Shown here: in pieces, positions 44,484-53,289 of the stretch
Numbering within the stretch: position 1 is the first letter of the stretch
How the letters are laid out: every line of letters begins with the position of its first letter
Assembly (NCBI RefSeq): GCF_016587435.1
Contig: NZ_BNJJ01000001.1
Span: 186,001-250,000, forward strand
DNA length: 64,000 nt
From: Dictyobacter formicarum
Lineage (GTDB): Bacteria; Chloroflexota; Ktedonobacteria; Ktedonobacterales; Ktedonobacteraceae
Reading direction: 5' to 3'
Position numbers and translations under genes: made by a program
Notes under the pieces: model-generated
Database searches by the model: none
The model's input: only the letters and a program-made list of their open reading frames with translations
What the model was told of the DNA's origin: nothing

Positions 44484-46094
44484 TCAGATTGAATGCTTGC
44501 TCGCATTCACTCGCACCTGCTGGGTAGTAGCAGCTTCCAGGATCATCTCTTGCGTCACTTCACCTCGTCGGAACTCTCCAGTCAGCGATCCTTCGCAAAG
44601 CACCAGAATACGATCGCACATGCCTAACAGTTCAAGTAATTCCGAAGAAACCAGAATGATACCGATGCCACTCCTGGCCAGACGACTCATTAGCTCATAA
44701 ATCTCAGCCTTGGCCCCGACATCGATGCCCCGCGTTGGCTCATCGAGCAAGATAACCTGGGGCTGGGTCAACAGACATTTTGCCAGCACGACCTTTTGCT
44801 GATTGCCGCCAGAGAGGGTATCCACAACGGTGCTCGCCTGCGAGGTCTTAATACGTAGACGATGAATCGATTCAATAACTGCAACATCTTCTTTTTTTCG
44901 GTTAATAAACGTGGTAGATGTAAAAAGTTTGAGTGCAGCTAACGTAATATTAAAAGCAACGGAGAGCCGCGTAATCAAACTCTGACTCTTGCGATCTTCT
45001 GTAGCGAAGGCCAATCCATGGCGGATTGCCTGACGCGGTGAGCGGGCATTGAGCAGCTTCCCTTTGAGATACACATTACCGCTGACTCGATGACGTGGGT
45101 AGACGCCGAAAATCGTTTCCAGTACCTCGGTTCGCCCCGCGCCCATGAGACCGGCAAGGCCAATAATTTCTCCGGCGCACAAGCGAAACGATATATCGTA
45201 CAAAGGGCGATGGCTCTCACCCTCGCGACGGTTCAGACTCAGATGCTCGACCCGTAAAAGCTCTTGTTCTGGTAACGAAGTCTCCTCAGTTTTAGGAAAG
45301 ACCTCGTGCAGTGGGCGACCAACCATCATACGGATCAAGTCACTGCGCGTCACGCTTGTCAATTGATGGGTCCCTATCAACTCACCGTCACGCAAAACAG
45401 TCACCGTATGAGCAAGTCCCAGCAATTCTTCAAGGCGATGAGAAATATAGAAAATCGCCACACCAGACGCGCTCAACCGATGGATTATGCGAAATAGGCG
45501 CGCAACCTCTGCATCGGCCAGGGCGGATGTTGGCTCATCCATAATCAGGATCCGCGCCTTGAGGGAAAGAGCCTTGGCTACCTCGATTAACTGCTGCTCC
45601 GCGAGACGCAGGAGACGCACAGGACGATCTGGCGGAATGACTATATCCAATTCAGCTAGTAGGGCAGCCGTTTCCTGTCGCATACGTTTGCGGTCAAGCG
45701 TTCCCCAGTTGGTGCGCAGTTCGCGACCCAGGAAGATGTTATCGGCAATGGAGAGTTCAGGCACGAGGTTCAGTTCCTGGTGGATCATAGCAATCCCTAA
45801 CTTCTGGGCATCTCGGGGGGTGTGGATCGAAACGGTCCGACCATCAATCAGAATCTCACCACCGTACTCAGAGAAGACGCCATCCAAAATATTCATGAGC
45901 GTCGATTTTCCAGCCCCGTTTTCGCCTAAGAGGGCGCGGACCTCCCCGGCCTGGATACTGAGTGACACCTCATTGAGAGCCTGCACCCCAGGAAATCTTT
46001 TGGTGATCTTCACCATCTCGAGCAGGGGAATTTTCCCATCTTCTCTGGAAACAGGCAGCACTTCGTTGTTTCCTGCACCTGCTATGGTATTCAT
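44484..46094 (-). CDS. Sugar ABC transporter ATP-binding protein (RbsA/MglA-like)
   Basis: A 536-residue protein with two ABC domains. The first has GENGAGKST (Walker A), RLAEQQLIEVAKALS (signature region, LAEQQ in place of LSGGQ) and ILIMDEPTSAL. The second has LSGGNQQKVVLAKCLLT, VILLDEPTRGIDVGAK, and a changed P-loop (GLMGAGRTEVLE), as is normal in this family where only one site is fully active. The start is the ATG of MNTIAG, downstream of AAAGGAGG; the longer frame would contain that site. First gene of the sugar ABC operon, behind a promoter with an operator in its leader. Confidence 0.93.
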   Translation of the reverse strand: MNTIAGAGNNEVLPVSREDGKIPLLEMVKITKRFPGVQALNEVSLSIQAGEVRALLGENGAGKSTLMNILDGVFSEYGGEILIDGRTVSIHTPRDAQKLGIAMIHQELNLVPELSIADNIFLGRELRTNWGTLDRKRMRQETAALLAELDIVIPPDRPVRLLRLAEQQLIEVAKALSLKARILIMDEPTSALADAEVARLFRIIHRLSASGVAIFYISHRLEELLGLAHTVTVLRDGELIGTHQLTSVTRSDLIRMMVGRPLHEVFPKTEETSLPEQELLRVEHLSLNRREGESHRPLYDISFRLCAGEIIGLAGLMGAGRTEVLETIFGVYPRHRVSGNVYLKGKLLNARSPRQAIRHGLAFATEDRKSQSLITRLSVAFNITLAALKLFTSTTFINRKKEDVAVIESIHRLRIKTSQASTVVDTLSGGNQQKVVLAKCLLTQPQVILLDEPTRGIDVGAKAEIYELMSRLARSGIGIILVSSELLELLGMCDRILVLCEGSLTGEFRRGEVTQEMILEAATTQQVRVNASKHSI

Positions 46095-46156
46095 TGCTCG
46101 CTGTGCCTCCTTTGCACCTGAAACCACATCACTGGAAATCCTTCAGCATGATTATT

Positions 46157-46172
46157 GTGAAAACCTTTTCAC
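46157..46172. promoter_or_regulatory. LacI-type operator O1, in the ABC operon leader
   Basis: GTGAAAACCTTTTCAC has perfect 7-base arms around a CC centre. It lies about 26 to 41 bases downstream of the predicted start of the ABC operon. The form resembles LacI/GalR-family sites. Its core recurs in the opposite orientation at 46335. Confidence 0.65.
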
Positions 46173-46204
46173 GTCAGATCCTCATGCACCAGAGCTTTAC
46201 ACAG

Positions 46205-46234
46205 ATGATACCGGCTCAAACGGCGTTTTGTCAA
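46205..46234 (-). promoter_or_regulatory. Promoter of the sugar ABC operon
   Basis: On the minus strand a perfect TTGACA (46234-46229) and TATCAT (46210-46205) are 18 bases apart. The start would be near 46198, about 100 bases before the ATPase start codon. Confidence 0.75.
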
Positions 46235-46278
46235 GGGGCACAGCACCGCATATTTTGCCTTTAAAGAGCATATGAGGC

Positions 46279-46308
46279 TTGACAGGCTGATTACCTTTAC
46301 TCTATACT
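46279..46308 (+). promoter_or_regulatory. Divergent promoter towards the GH172 gene
   Basis: On the plus strand a perfect TTGACA (46279-46284) and TATACT (46303-46308) are 18 bases apart. The start near 46315 lies about 460 bases upstream of the GH172 ATG. It stands back to back with the ABC operon promoter, 45 bases away. Confidence 0.7.
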
Positions 46309-46334
46309 CCCTGTAGAGGTAAATCACCAGCTTT

Positions 46335-46346
46335 GAAAAGGTTTTC
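46335..46346. promoter_or_regulatory. LacI-type operator O2, in the plus-strand leader
   Basis: GAAAAGGTTTTC is the exact reverse complement of the core of O1; read on the minus strand 13 bases (GAAAACCTTTTCA) are shared. It lies 20 to 31 bases downstream of the plus-strand start. Confidence 0.62.
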
Positions 46347-46772
46347 TCCATCTTCGCGTATGAAAGAGATGTGCCAAAGAAATTATGGCAAATATTCAAG
46401 CTGTGGCTATGACTACTGCAAAAACAAGAAACCCGAAGAGCATATCATCGAGAGCCCTCGTCATTATCACAAAGCAGCACAACGCTGCAGTGAGCATTTC
46501 ACAAAAAGCTCTCAGTATCCGTAGGGCATATGGGAACGGATGCACCCGTGAGTGTATGAAACGCTTCTGGACATTCGACTTCTCCTTCTTGCCAATAACG
46601 GCAGTGAGCAAACCAGATGGAGGAAAGAAGAAGCCTCGACCATTTATGGCGGGGAGTGTCAATTCAAATGAAAGAAGGTTAGTCATGACATAACGAGGTC
46701 ACTTCCCAGGCGTCACGAGGTATTTCAAGGATTGAAATCGAATGTTGTTTCAGTGAAGAAAGGAATCTCTTC
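46347..46772 (+). other. Long leader between the divergent promoter and GH172
   Basis: About 425 bases with only unsupported frames. One begins MANIQAVA at 46385, faintly like the start of a LacI repressor, but no helix-turn-helix follows. No strong hairpin was found. A degraded gene or a long untranslated leader are both possible. Confidence 0.35.
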
Positions 46773-49652
46773 ATGTCTACACAACGGCGTCTTCGCTTTT
46801 TCCAATGCCTTCTTGCTCTGAGCGCCAGTTTGTTGTTCGGCTTTTCGTTTTTCTCCGCGCAGTCTTTAGTTGCTCACGCTGCTACGACCGGACCTCAGGG
46901 GCTGAGCGCGCTTACTTCTCTTGATCGCTTACCCTATCTGAAGACTGACACCGCCGCCGCAGGGCAGTCTAGCTTTGATCGGACCGGCGGTAATGGTGAC
47001 TGGGGTAACTTCCTCTATACCGATAGTCACGGCGATCACGTCCTCCTCGATCTCACAGGACCGGGCACGGTATATCGTATGTGGTTCACAGGCTTTGATC
47101 AGGCCAACACGATCATCAAGGTTTACTTCGATGGTTCCTCAACTCCGAAGATCGATATGCCTCTGATCCATCTTTTCGATGGAAGTACCCCGCCCTTTCT
47201 CTCACCTCTCGTCGCTACCGATGCGGCGTCTAGTGGCGGCTTCGTTTCCTATGTTCCGCTATCTTTCCACAGTGCAATCAAGATTACCACAAACACTGGT
47301 GGCTACTACTACAATCTCGGCTACCATGTTTATAGTTCTGATACGAACGTTATGACGTGGACCGGTGCGGAAGACAGTACTGCTGCGCGAAATGAGTGGA
47401 TGAATGCCGGGAATGATCCGATCTCCACTGCTGGCAATACGGTCACTTCTGGTACATTCAATCTAGCTGCTGGCGCAACCCAACCTTTGCTCGATATCAA
47501 TGGTCATCGGGAAATCCAATCAATCAAATTGCACATTCCCGATGTGGCTCAAACGCGTACGGCGCCAGCTGTGAAAGCGACCGATGATGGACGCGCCTTC
47601 ACTGGCAGTAGTAGCTTCACAATGGCTCTCAATCCAAACAATACCGGGGTCAACCTGACGCGACGGTTGGATTATGGCATCGGCAATCAAAAAGCAACCG
47701 TCTCGGTCGATGGCCAGTTAGTTGGTACCTGGTTCGATAGTGGCTCGGATCAGGCGAACAGGTGGCTCGATAGCACCTTCTCTATCCCTCAATCTTTCAC
47801 CGCAGGCAAAAGTTCGATTACCATTAAGGTCACATTTGTCTCCTCAGATATCGATTGGAACGAATTTACCTATTGGGCCTACTCGATCGTCGGCAACCAA
47901 AAGGTGCTCACGGATACCCTCAATGTAGGTAACACTGCCTCAGAGACAGCCCACAGTTATACGATCGTTAATCAAACCTGGACGGGCACACGCACGTTTA
48001 CTTATCCTCCTGCAGTTCTTCCAGCCAATCCAACCGATGATGGACGCGCCTTTACTGGTAGTAGCAGCTTCACGATGGCTCTCAATCCGAACAATACCGG
48101 GGTCAACCTGACGCGGCGGTTGGATTATGGCATCGGCAATCAAAAAGCAACCGTCTCGGTCGATGGCCAGTTAGTTGGCACCTGGTTCAATAGCGAGTCG
48201 GATGCGGTGAACAGGTGGCGCGATAGTTCGTTCTTCATTCCTTCGTCATTTACCGCAGGCAAAAGTTCGATTACCATTAAGGTTACATCTGTCTCTTCAG
48301 ATACTGATTGGACCGAATTTACCTACTGGGCCTATTCGATCATCGGCGACAACCAAAAGACGCTCACGGACACCCTCGATGTGGGTAACACTGCCTCGGA
48401 GACAGCCCACAGTTATACGATCGTCAATCAAACCTGGACGGGCACACGCACGTTTACCTATCCGACTACTGATAGCGCAACCGTTGACACGCTGAACAAC
48501 ACCTGGCTGAGAATCACCTGGGATAATCAAGTCACCCCCAGCGTCTACGCCCCCATCGGTTCTCTCTTTGGTCTGGGTCAATTCGGCGTTGGTTCAACAC
48601 AGGCTTTGATGATGGGGTTGGACCAGAGCGATTGGCTCTATCTGTACTTCCCCATGCCTTTCGCCAATCACGCGCATATCGACCTGGTCAGTCAACGCAG
48701 CTCGACAACCAGCAACATCTCTTATGAGATCCAGTACAAACCCTTTACCGGCTCTCTCCATGATGTGGGTTACTTCTCAACCCAGTTCAACTCAGAGACG
48801 CCCACAACGACCGGCACCGATGCGTTAATCCTGAATACACAGGGCGCCGGGCAATTTCTCGGCGTCGTACAGTCGATGAGTGGTCCACTAAACCGTTCTT
48901 TCCTGGAAGGTGACGAGAGGATCTTCGTCGATGGCAGTGGCAGTCCCTCGATCCAGGGCACAGGCACCGAAGATTTCTTCAATGGGGGCTGGTACTTCCT
49001 AAATGGCCCCTATTCGAATCAAATGTCTGGGAATCCAGTTGGTCTCTCTACCAGTACAAGCAACGAGACGACCGCATATCGTCTGTTCTTGCAAGATGCC
49101 GTGCCGTTCCATACCTCCATCCATGTCTCGATCGAACATGGAGGTGTTGACGACGTGAACGCGAACTATTGGGATCTGGCATATTACTATCTCCAACCGG
49201 CACATGCAACCCTGACTGATACGCTTGATGTGGGGAATGTCGCCAGTGAACAGGCCCATCACTACCAGATCAAGGGTCAGACCTGGACAGGCACGCCGTC
49301 ATTCCAATTTGAGGGTAGCGACAGTCCGACTACCATAGCCGACGATGGACGCGCTTTCACCGGCAGTAGCACCTTTACCATGGCTATTAATCCGAACAAC
49401 ACTGGAGTGATTCTGCGCCGCCGCTTCGATCAAGGGATCATCAACCAGAAAGCGAATATTCTGGTTGATGGTACCCTGGTTGGTACCTGGTATCAGGCTG
49501 GTGGCAACAGTACCTCCCATTGGCGCGAGAATGATTTCCAGATCCCTGCCTCATTCACTAATGACAAGAAGTCGATCACGATTACCATCCAGTTCGTTTC
49601 CTCAAGTCTTGATTGGAATGAATTTCACTACTGGGCCTATAGTGAGCAGTAA
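46773..49652 (+). CDS. Secreted GH172/DUF2961 glycoside hydrolase with inserted repeat modules
   Basis: A 959-residue exported protein; signal peptide of about 36 residues ending AHA. The DUF2961 (GH172) catalytic fold begins at LSALTSLDRLPYL near 43 with DRTGGNGDWGNF. It resumes at about 570 with LRITWDNQVTPSVYAPIGSLFGLG, and has GTGTEDFFNGGWYF (Glu733) and IEHGGVDD (Glu788), which match the two catalytic glutamates of the family. Known members act on difructose anhydrides, fructofuranosides or arabinofuranosides. Between the two parts, residues 271-565, stand two nearly identical modules of 151 residues; a third copy of their first 100 residues closes the protein (857-959). AAAGGA lies 9 bases before the ATG. 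It should feed the adjacent sugar ABC importer. Confidence 0.88.
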   Translation: MSTQRRLRFFQCLLALSASLLFGFSFFSAQSLVAHAATTGPQGLSALTSLDRLPYLKTDTAAAGQSSFDRTGGNGDWGNFLYTDSHGDHVLLDLTGPGTVYRMWFTGFDQANTIIKVYFDGSSTPKIDMPLIHLFDGSTPPFLSPLVATDAASSGGFVSYVPLSFHSAIKITTNTGGYYYNLGYHVYSSDTNVMTWTGAEDSTAARNEWMNAGNDPISTAGNTVTSGTFNLAAGATQPLLDINGHREIQSIKLHIPDVAQTRTAPAVKATDDGRAFTGSSSFTMALNPNNTGVNLTRRLDYGIGNQKATVSVDGQLVGTWFDSGSDQANRWLDSTFSIPQSFTAGKSSITIKVTFVSSDIDWNEFTYWAYSIVGNQKVLTDTLNVGNTASETAHSYTIVNQTWTGTRTFTYPPAVLPANPTDDGRAFTGSSSFTMALNPNNTGVNLTRRLDYGIGNQKATVSVDGQLVGTWFNSESDAVNRWRDSSFFIPSSFTAGKSSITIKVTSVSSDTDWTEFTYWAYSIIGDNQKTLTDTLDVGNTASETAHSYTIVNQTWTGTRTFTYPTTDSATVDTLNNTWLRITWDNQVTPSVYAPIGSLFGLGQFGVGSTQALMMGLDQSDWLYLYFPMPFANHAHIDLVSQRSSTTSNISYEIQYKPFTGSLHDVGYFSTQFNSETPTTTGTDALILNTQGAGQFLGVVQSMSGPLNRSFLEGDERIFVDGSGSPSIQGTGTEDFFNGGWYFLNGPYSNQMSGNPVGLSTSTSNETTAYRLFLQDAVPFHTSIHVSIEHGGVDDVNANYWDLAYYYLQPAHATLTDTLDVGNVASEQAHHYQIKGQTWTGTPSFQFEGSDSPTTIADDGRAFTGSSTFTMAINPNNTGVILRRRFDQGIINQKANILVDGTLVGTWYQAGGNSTSHWRENDFQIPASFTNDKKSITITIQFVSSSLDWNEFHYWAYSEQ
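47583..48035 (+). repeat. GH172 inserted module, copy 1
   Basis: A 453-base in-frame unit beginning with the codons for DDGRAFTGSS and containing WNEFTYWAYS and TDTLNVGNTASETAH. It is nearly identical at the DNA level to the next unit, which points to a recent duplication. Confidence 0.85.
48036..48470 (+). repeat. GH172 inserted module, copy 2
   Basis: A second copy, directly following the first, with the same opening DDGRAFTGSS and only scattered base changes. It ends with TWTGTRTFTYP before the catalytic domain resumes. Confidence 0.85.
49341..49649 (+). repeat. GH172 terminal module, copy 3 (diverged, first part only)
   Basis: Encodes DDGRAFTGSSTFTMAINPNN through WNEFHYWAYSEQ. It lacks the TDTLDVG part, a version of which stands just before it. 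It is more diverged than copies 1 and 2 are from each other and is probably the older form. Confidence 0.75.
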
Positions 49653-49708
49653 GGAAAGGGGAATCTTTATCCGTTCTCCCTGACGCTACGCTCCTGTGGC
49701 GCTCAATA

Positions 49709-49773
49709 CATCTTTTATATGTTGTTGCAACCTGTGCGCAAAGCGCACAGGTTGCAACAACATATAAAAGATG
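49709..49773. terminator. 31-bp perfect hairpin after the GH172 gene
   Basis: Positions 49709-49739 and 49743-49773 are exact inverted copies with a three-base AAA loop, 56 bases past the GH172 stop. No U-run follows, although the stem base is A/T-rich. Confidence 0.7.
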
Positions 49774-49776
49774 CTC

Positions 49777-49809
49777 GGGTGCGTATGCACCCGCCCGTAC
49801 GGGGGTACC
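49777..49809. repeat. Cluster of short palindromes
   Basis: Immediately after the 31-bp hairpin come GGGTGC-GTAT-GCACCC (49777-49792), CCCGTACGGG (49794-49803) and GGTACC (49804-49809). The dense nested symmetry suggests a dispersed REP-like element. Confidence 0.45.
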
Positions 49810-49956
49810 TGGCTTCCCATGGTGATGGCCTTCAGATATATTCTTATTGAAAAGTACAAAATAAGATTTTGTGCCACCAGCATTGCGTTTTCTACCTCAT
49901 GAGAGATATACTAAACAAGCGAACAAGCAATGTATGAGAGGTAGACGCAAAGATTT

Positions 49957-50532
49957 ATGGAAAAATTCCCAGAGTGGCTTAACGCGACACTTGCATCGGA
50001 CGCGAGTGAAGGTGAAGGTGTTCTCCCCAGCAATATACTTCCTCTACAAGCAAACTCGTTGGTTGTGGGTCCTGCTTATGGGGTTCTGATGAGTCAGGAT
50101 GATAATCTGTCTGTCCGCAAGGTGTTAGAGAATCTACCTGCGCCAGGTACGGTCCTGGTCGTAGCTGGTGGTAGCACATCACGTACTGCTACGTTGGGTG
50201 GCTTGATGGCACTGGAAATGCAGAATGGTGGCATTGCAGGCCTTGTCACCGATGGGCTCGTACGTGATTCCCGTGAGATCCGTGAAATGAGCTTCGCGGT
50301 ATGGTGTCGCGGCGTCACACCAATTGCACCAAAGAAAAATGGACCTGCCATCGTTGGTGGTACGGTCTCGATTGGTGGCAAGGTGATACGTGATGGTGAT
50401 CTGGTCATTGCCGATGATGATGGCGTGGTTATCTGGCCACAGGAGCGAGTTGCGGAGCTACTGGTAAAGGCTGAAACACGACTGAAACAAGATAATGAGC
50501 GCCTGGCACGCCTACAAATGAAAAAGCAATAA
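49957..50532 (+). CDS. RraA-like protein (demethylmenaquinone methyltransferase-like fold)
   Basis: A 191-residue protein of the RraA/HMG-aldolase-like family. The pattern TATLGGLMALEMQNGGIAGLVTDGLVRDSREIREM, then VWCRGVTPIAPKKNG, and DGDLVIADDDGVVIWP fits it well. The Arg-Asp pair in VRDSRE is the substrate and metal site of family members that are class II aldolases or oxaloacetate decarboxylases. The true RNase E inhibitor RraA is unlikely here. The ribosome site is weak (AGAGGT, 14 bases). It lies between the GH172 and GH63-like genes in the sugar island, so an aldolase or decarboxylase step on a sugar acid is a reasonable guess. Confidence 0.78.
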   Translation: MEKFPEWLNATLASDASEGEGVLPSNILPLQANSLVVGPAYGVLMSQDDNLSVRKVLENLPAPGTVLVVAGGSTSRTATLGGLMALEMQNGGIAGLVTDGLVRDSREIREMSFAVWCRGVTPIAPKKNGPAIVGGTVSIGGKVIRDGDLVIADDDGVVIWPQERVAELLVKAETRLKQDNERLARLQMKKQ

Positions 50533-50613
50533 GAATGCAATCCGTATAATGCACCCTATATTGTATTTCCAGATCTATAAGATGCCTATTGACGAGATAG
50601 CCAGGAGGAACGA

Positions 50614-52437
50614 ATGAGACCGAGTCCCCACAAAGACCTTTTTGCTGATCAGATCCTCGCCAACCTCGGTGACGATTTGAACTATGCACACGAACATCGA
50701 TCATGGAGCCCTTTCTATTCTGATATTGGTCTGGGGTTCAATGAGAATGCGGGAATTGCTCACTTGTTTCTCCACTATAATCGGAAAACAACGACCCTCG
50801 GCTCTCCCTTCTTCACCCTTCCGCAAAAACCACGTGCCGTCAAAACAACCGCACTCTCTGTTCTTCAGCTCTTTGATTATGCAAGTGTTGCATATGCATT
50901 CTATGATCACAATTCTTGGGTGATAGAATGTACAGGACTGGATGATATCCAGTTCCATCTGGCAACCACAGCTCCGATTTCGGAAGCCCGCAGACACGGT
51001 GCGGAGGAACCATCTCTCTACATCTTGGAAGGATACCTACCCACCACAGATCCTCGCGATCCCGATCTCAGTTTTCCGCTCCTGGTCGGTCTACGCCTGG
51101 TGTGTGGGAAGCAAATCAGTGGGGATGGGATCACCACACCTCTGCGGTTCGGACCAAACGAGTCTGGCCGACTGGTACTGAGTTTTTCGGTGCAGCTCCT
51201 CGATGTTTCTCACGAGATCCTTCGACAGCGTCTCCTTGCAGCACCCTCGACGGTTAAGGAGGCAACAGACCTTTCACGTGAGTGGTTCAGAAGGGCTGCT
51301 GGAAACCTTGTTTATCACGCCCATGACCCTCGTGAGGAGAACATTCTTGCGCAAGCGGTGTCTATCCTGGCCTTTAACGCATGCCAGGCCCCAGGATTTC
51401 TGGCTGGACGAATCGCGGCTTTCCCTAATCGTGGGAACTATCCAGCGCACTTTCTCTGGGATGCTTGCCTGACCATCCTGGGTTTAGAAGATATGGATCC
51501 TCGGCTTGCTGAGGATGCTCTGCTGCTATTGACAGAGGCCCTGCGGCCGGATGGGAAAATGGCCCATTTTCTGTGCTCCACCTGGATGCGCCCCAGGGAC
51601 ACGCAGCCCCCATTGGTAGGCTGGGCTGCCTTACGGCTCGTGAAACAACGAAAAAATAAAGAGTTCGCACGGGCCGTGCTACCAGCACTCCTGAAGAATA
51701 TGCGCTGGTGGCAGACCCAACGTATGAGCAGATATGGTCTGTTCTTCTGTCCTACGCCTCTAGAGACCGGTTGGGATGACACACCTCGCATGGACAAAGG
51801 GCCGATTCTCGCTGTTGATATGAACAGTTATCTGCTCTTACACATGCGTGCCTGTGCTGAGCTTGCGCATATCGTTGGAGACACCAGGATTGCAAATGAC
51901 CTCGAGGAGCAGGCTGAAAGGTTTGCGACCAGGTTGGTCGAGATGCTCTACGACCCGGTGGAAAATCTCTTTCAGGATGTTCTGGTGGAAACAGGAGAGA
52001 AGCTTACAATCAAAACACCAGCCTGTTTTCTGCCGCTTCTTGTCGGTGTACCCATCGATGAGAAAAAAGCTCGAAGGATGATTGAGCAGACATTGCTAGA
52101 CCCGCAACGCTTCGTTGGCGCTGTTCCGTTCCCAAGCGTCTCCTATGATGAGGAGACGTACCACCCTGATAAATGGTGGCGAGGACCGATGTGGCCGCCA
52201 GTAGCTTATTTTATGCTTGAGGTCCTCAGGAAATATGGATATGATCATGAGTATCGGGACATAGCTGGGCGCTTGTATACGGTCATACTACAAGATGGTC
52301 ATTTTTGTGAGTGTTTCAATTCCCAAACTGGCGCAGGGATGGGATGCAGTCAGCAGAGCTGGACGGCGGCACTGCTGCTCCATTTGAACAAGCATCTCCA
52401 GGGCATGGGGAGCCCATTTGAAACCCCTTTGCGATAG
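50614..52437 (+). CDS. (alpha/alpha)6 glycoside hydrolase, GH63/MGH1-like
   Basis: A 607-residue cytoplasmic glycosidase of the GH63/GH37-like clan (mannosylglycerate hydrolase-like). The N-terminal 220 residues form a beta-rich domain. The toroid follows with NYPAHFLWDACLT, ETGWDDTPRMD (likely catalytic acid Asp), WWRGPMWPPVAYFML and FNSQTGAGMGCSQQSWTAALLL. No signal peptide is present, so it would act on an imported oligosaccharide or glycoside. AGGAGG lies 5 bases before the ATG. It ends two bases before the convergent DeoR gene. It is probably co-transcribed with the RraA-like gene 81 bases upstream. Confidence 0.83.
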   Translation: MRPSPHKDLFADQILANLGDDLNYAHEHRSWSPFYSDIGLGFNENAGIAHLFLHYNRKTTTLGSPFFTLPQKPRAVKTTALSVLQLFDYASVAYAFYDHNSWVIECTGLDDIQFHLATTAPISEARRHGAEEPSLYILEGYLPTTDPRDPDLSFPLLVGLRLVCGKQISGDGITTPLRFGPNESGRLVLSFSVQLLDVSHEILRQRLLAAPSTVKEATDLSREWFRRAAGNLVYHAHDPREENILAQAVSILAFNACQAPGFLAGRIAAFPNRGNYPAHFLWDACLTILGLEDMDPRLAEDALLLLTEALRPDGKMAHFLCSTWMRPRDTQPPLVGWAALRLVKQRKNKEFARAVLPALLKNMRWWQTQRMSRYGLFFCPTPLETGWDDTPRMDKGPILAVDMNSYLLLHMRACAELAHIVGDTRIANDLEEQAERFATRLVEMLYDPVENLFQDVLVETGEKLTIKTPACFLPLLVGVPIDEKKARRMIEQTLLDPQRFVGAVPFPSVSYDEETYHPDKWWRGPMWPPVAYFMLEVLRKYGYDHEYRDIAGRLYTVILQDGHFCECFNSQTGAGMGCSQQSWTAALLLHLNKHLQGMGSPFETPLR

Positions 52438-52439
52438 CA

Positions 52440-53249
52440 TCACATCCCTTGTGACTTGGGAGATGCCACCACGAGCCGAATGTTGTGGCTACTACACCAT
52501 TTCTGAAGGTAGAGGTTTTCCTGGTCTGTCACCACCACATCAATCTCATCTATTTCACTCACTCGCGCAAAGTCAACGGTGCCGATTTTCGTGTGATCGA
52601 TGGGGACGATCACTCGCTGTGCCCGTGCAATGACCGCCGCTTTCAGTTGCGCCTCATTGAGGTCAGAGACCGTGATGCCACTCTCGGAGAGACCACTGAC
52701 TCCAATAAAGGCGGTGTTGATGGTGAAACGGGCCAGATTTTCCAGCGCGAGTGGCCCAACCAGAGACCCACTGATACGACGAAAGTGTCCGCCGAGTAGC
52801 ACATGGGTCACAGTTGGGAGATCTGCAATGATTTCCACTACTGCCGGCGCATTCGTCAATACGGTCACATAGCGGCCACTTCGCCCCAGGTTCCGGGCAA
52901 TCTGGGAAACTGTTGTTCCACTATCCAGGAAAATGGCATCTCTATCGCTGATCTCTTGTACACATGCCAATGCAATCGCTTGCTTTGCCTCAGCATTATG
53001 GGCGGCACGATTGGCTACTTCCTGTTCTAGTGGAGGACGAACAGCAATAGCTCCTCCATGGGTCCGTTTCAACAAACCGCGCTCCTCCAACACACTGAGA
53101 TCCTTGCGTAAGGTTGGTTCAGTCACGCCGAAAAGCGTGGTTAGCTGAGCAGTACGAACCTTGCCATGCGCAACGATGAGATCGATGATCTGTTGCTGGC
53201 GCTCATCTGCAAAGACAGGTTCTTCATGCGGTCGATGCTTCATATTCAT
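52440..53249 (-). CDS. DeoR/GlpR-family transcriptional repressor
   Basis: A 269-residue DeoR-type regulator. The N-terminal winged helix reads RQQQIIDLIVAHGKVRTAQLTTLFGVTEPTLRKDLSVLEERGLLKRTHGG, the family signature. The C-terminal sugar-phosphate-sensing domain has AIFLDSGTTVSQIARNL, LTNAPAVVEII, LLGGHFRR and FIGVSGLSESGITVSDLNEAQLKAAVI. The start is taken at MNMKHRP: a TATACT box ends 7 bases upstream, so the mRNA probably begins at this ATG (leaderless), which explains the lack of a ribosome site. It lies between the two halves of the sugar island and divergent from the epimerase operon, its likely target. Confidence 0.9.
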   Translation of the reverse strand: MNMKHRPHEEPVFADERQQQIIDLIVAHGKVRTAQLTTLFGVTEPTLRKDLSVLEERGLLKRTHGGAIAVRPPLEQEVANRAAHNAEAKQAIALACVQEISDRDAIFLDSGTTVSQIARNLGRSGRYVTVLTNAPAVVEIIADLPTVTHVLLGGHFRRISGSLVGPLALENLARFTINTAFIGVSGLSESGITVSDLNEAQLKAAVIARAQRVIVPIDHTKIGTVDFARVSEIDEIDVVVTDQENLYLQKWCSSHNIRLVVASPKSQGM

Positions 53250-53255
53250 GGCTTC

Positions 53256-53285
53256 AGTATAGCAGATAGGTTCGAATAGGCGCAA
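53256..53285 (-). promoter_or_regulatory. Promoter of the DeoR gene, leaderless start
   Basis: On the minus strand TTGCGC (53285-53280) and a TATACT (53261-53256) are 18 bases apart. The expected first base of the mRNA is at about 53249, the A of the ATG. Confidence 0.6.
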
Positions 53286-53289
53286 GTAT

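Noticed and set aside
43921..44700. 259-codon frame antisense to the permease and ATPase
   Set aside because: It spans the boundary of two well-supported genes and has no signature.
45487..46275. 262-codon frame antisense to the ABC ATPase
   Set aside because: Shadow of the ATPase gene; it also runs through the operon promoter.
46385..46693. 102-codon frame starting MANIQAVA, as a LacI-type regulator
   Set aside because: Only the first eight residues resemble LacI starts; no helix-turn-helix or ligand domain follows. It could be a decayed remnant, but evidence is too thin.
49957..50532. RNase E inhibitor RraA
   Set aside because: The Arg-Asp metal site and the sugar-gene context favour an aldolase or decarboxylase-type member of the family.
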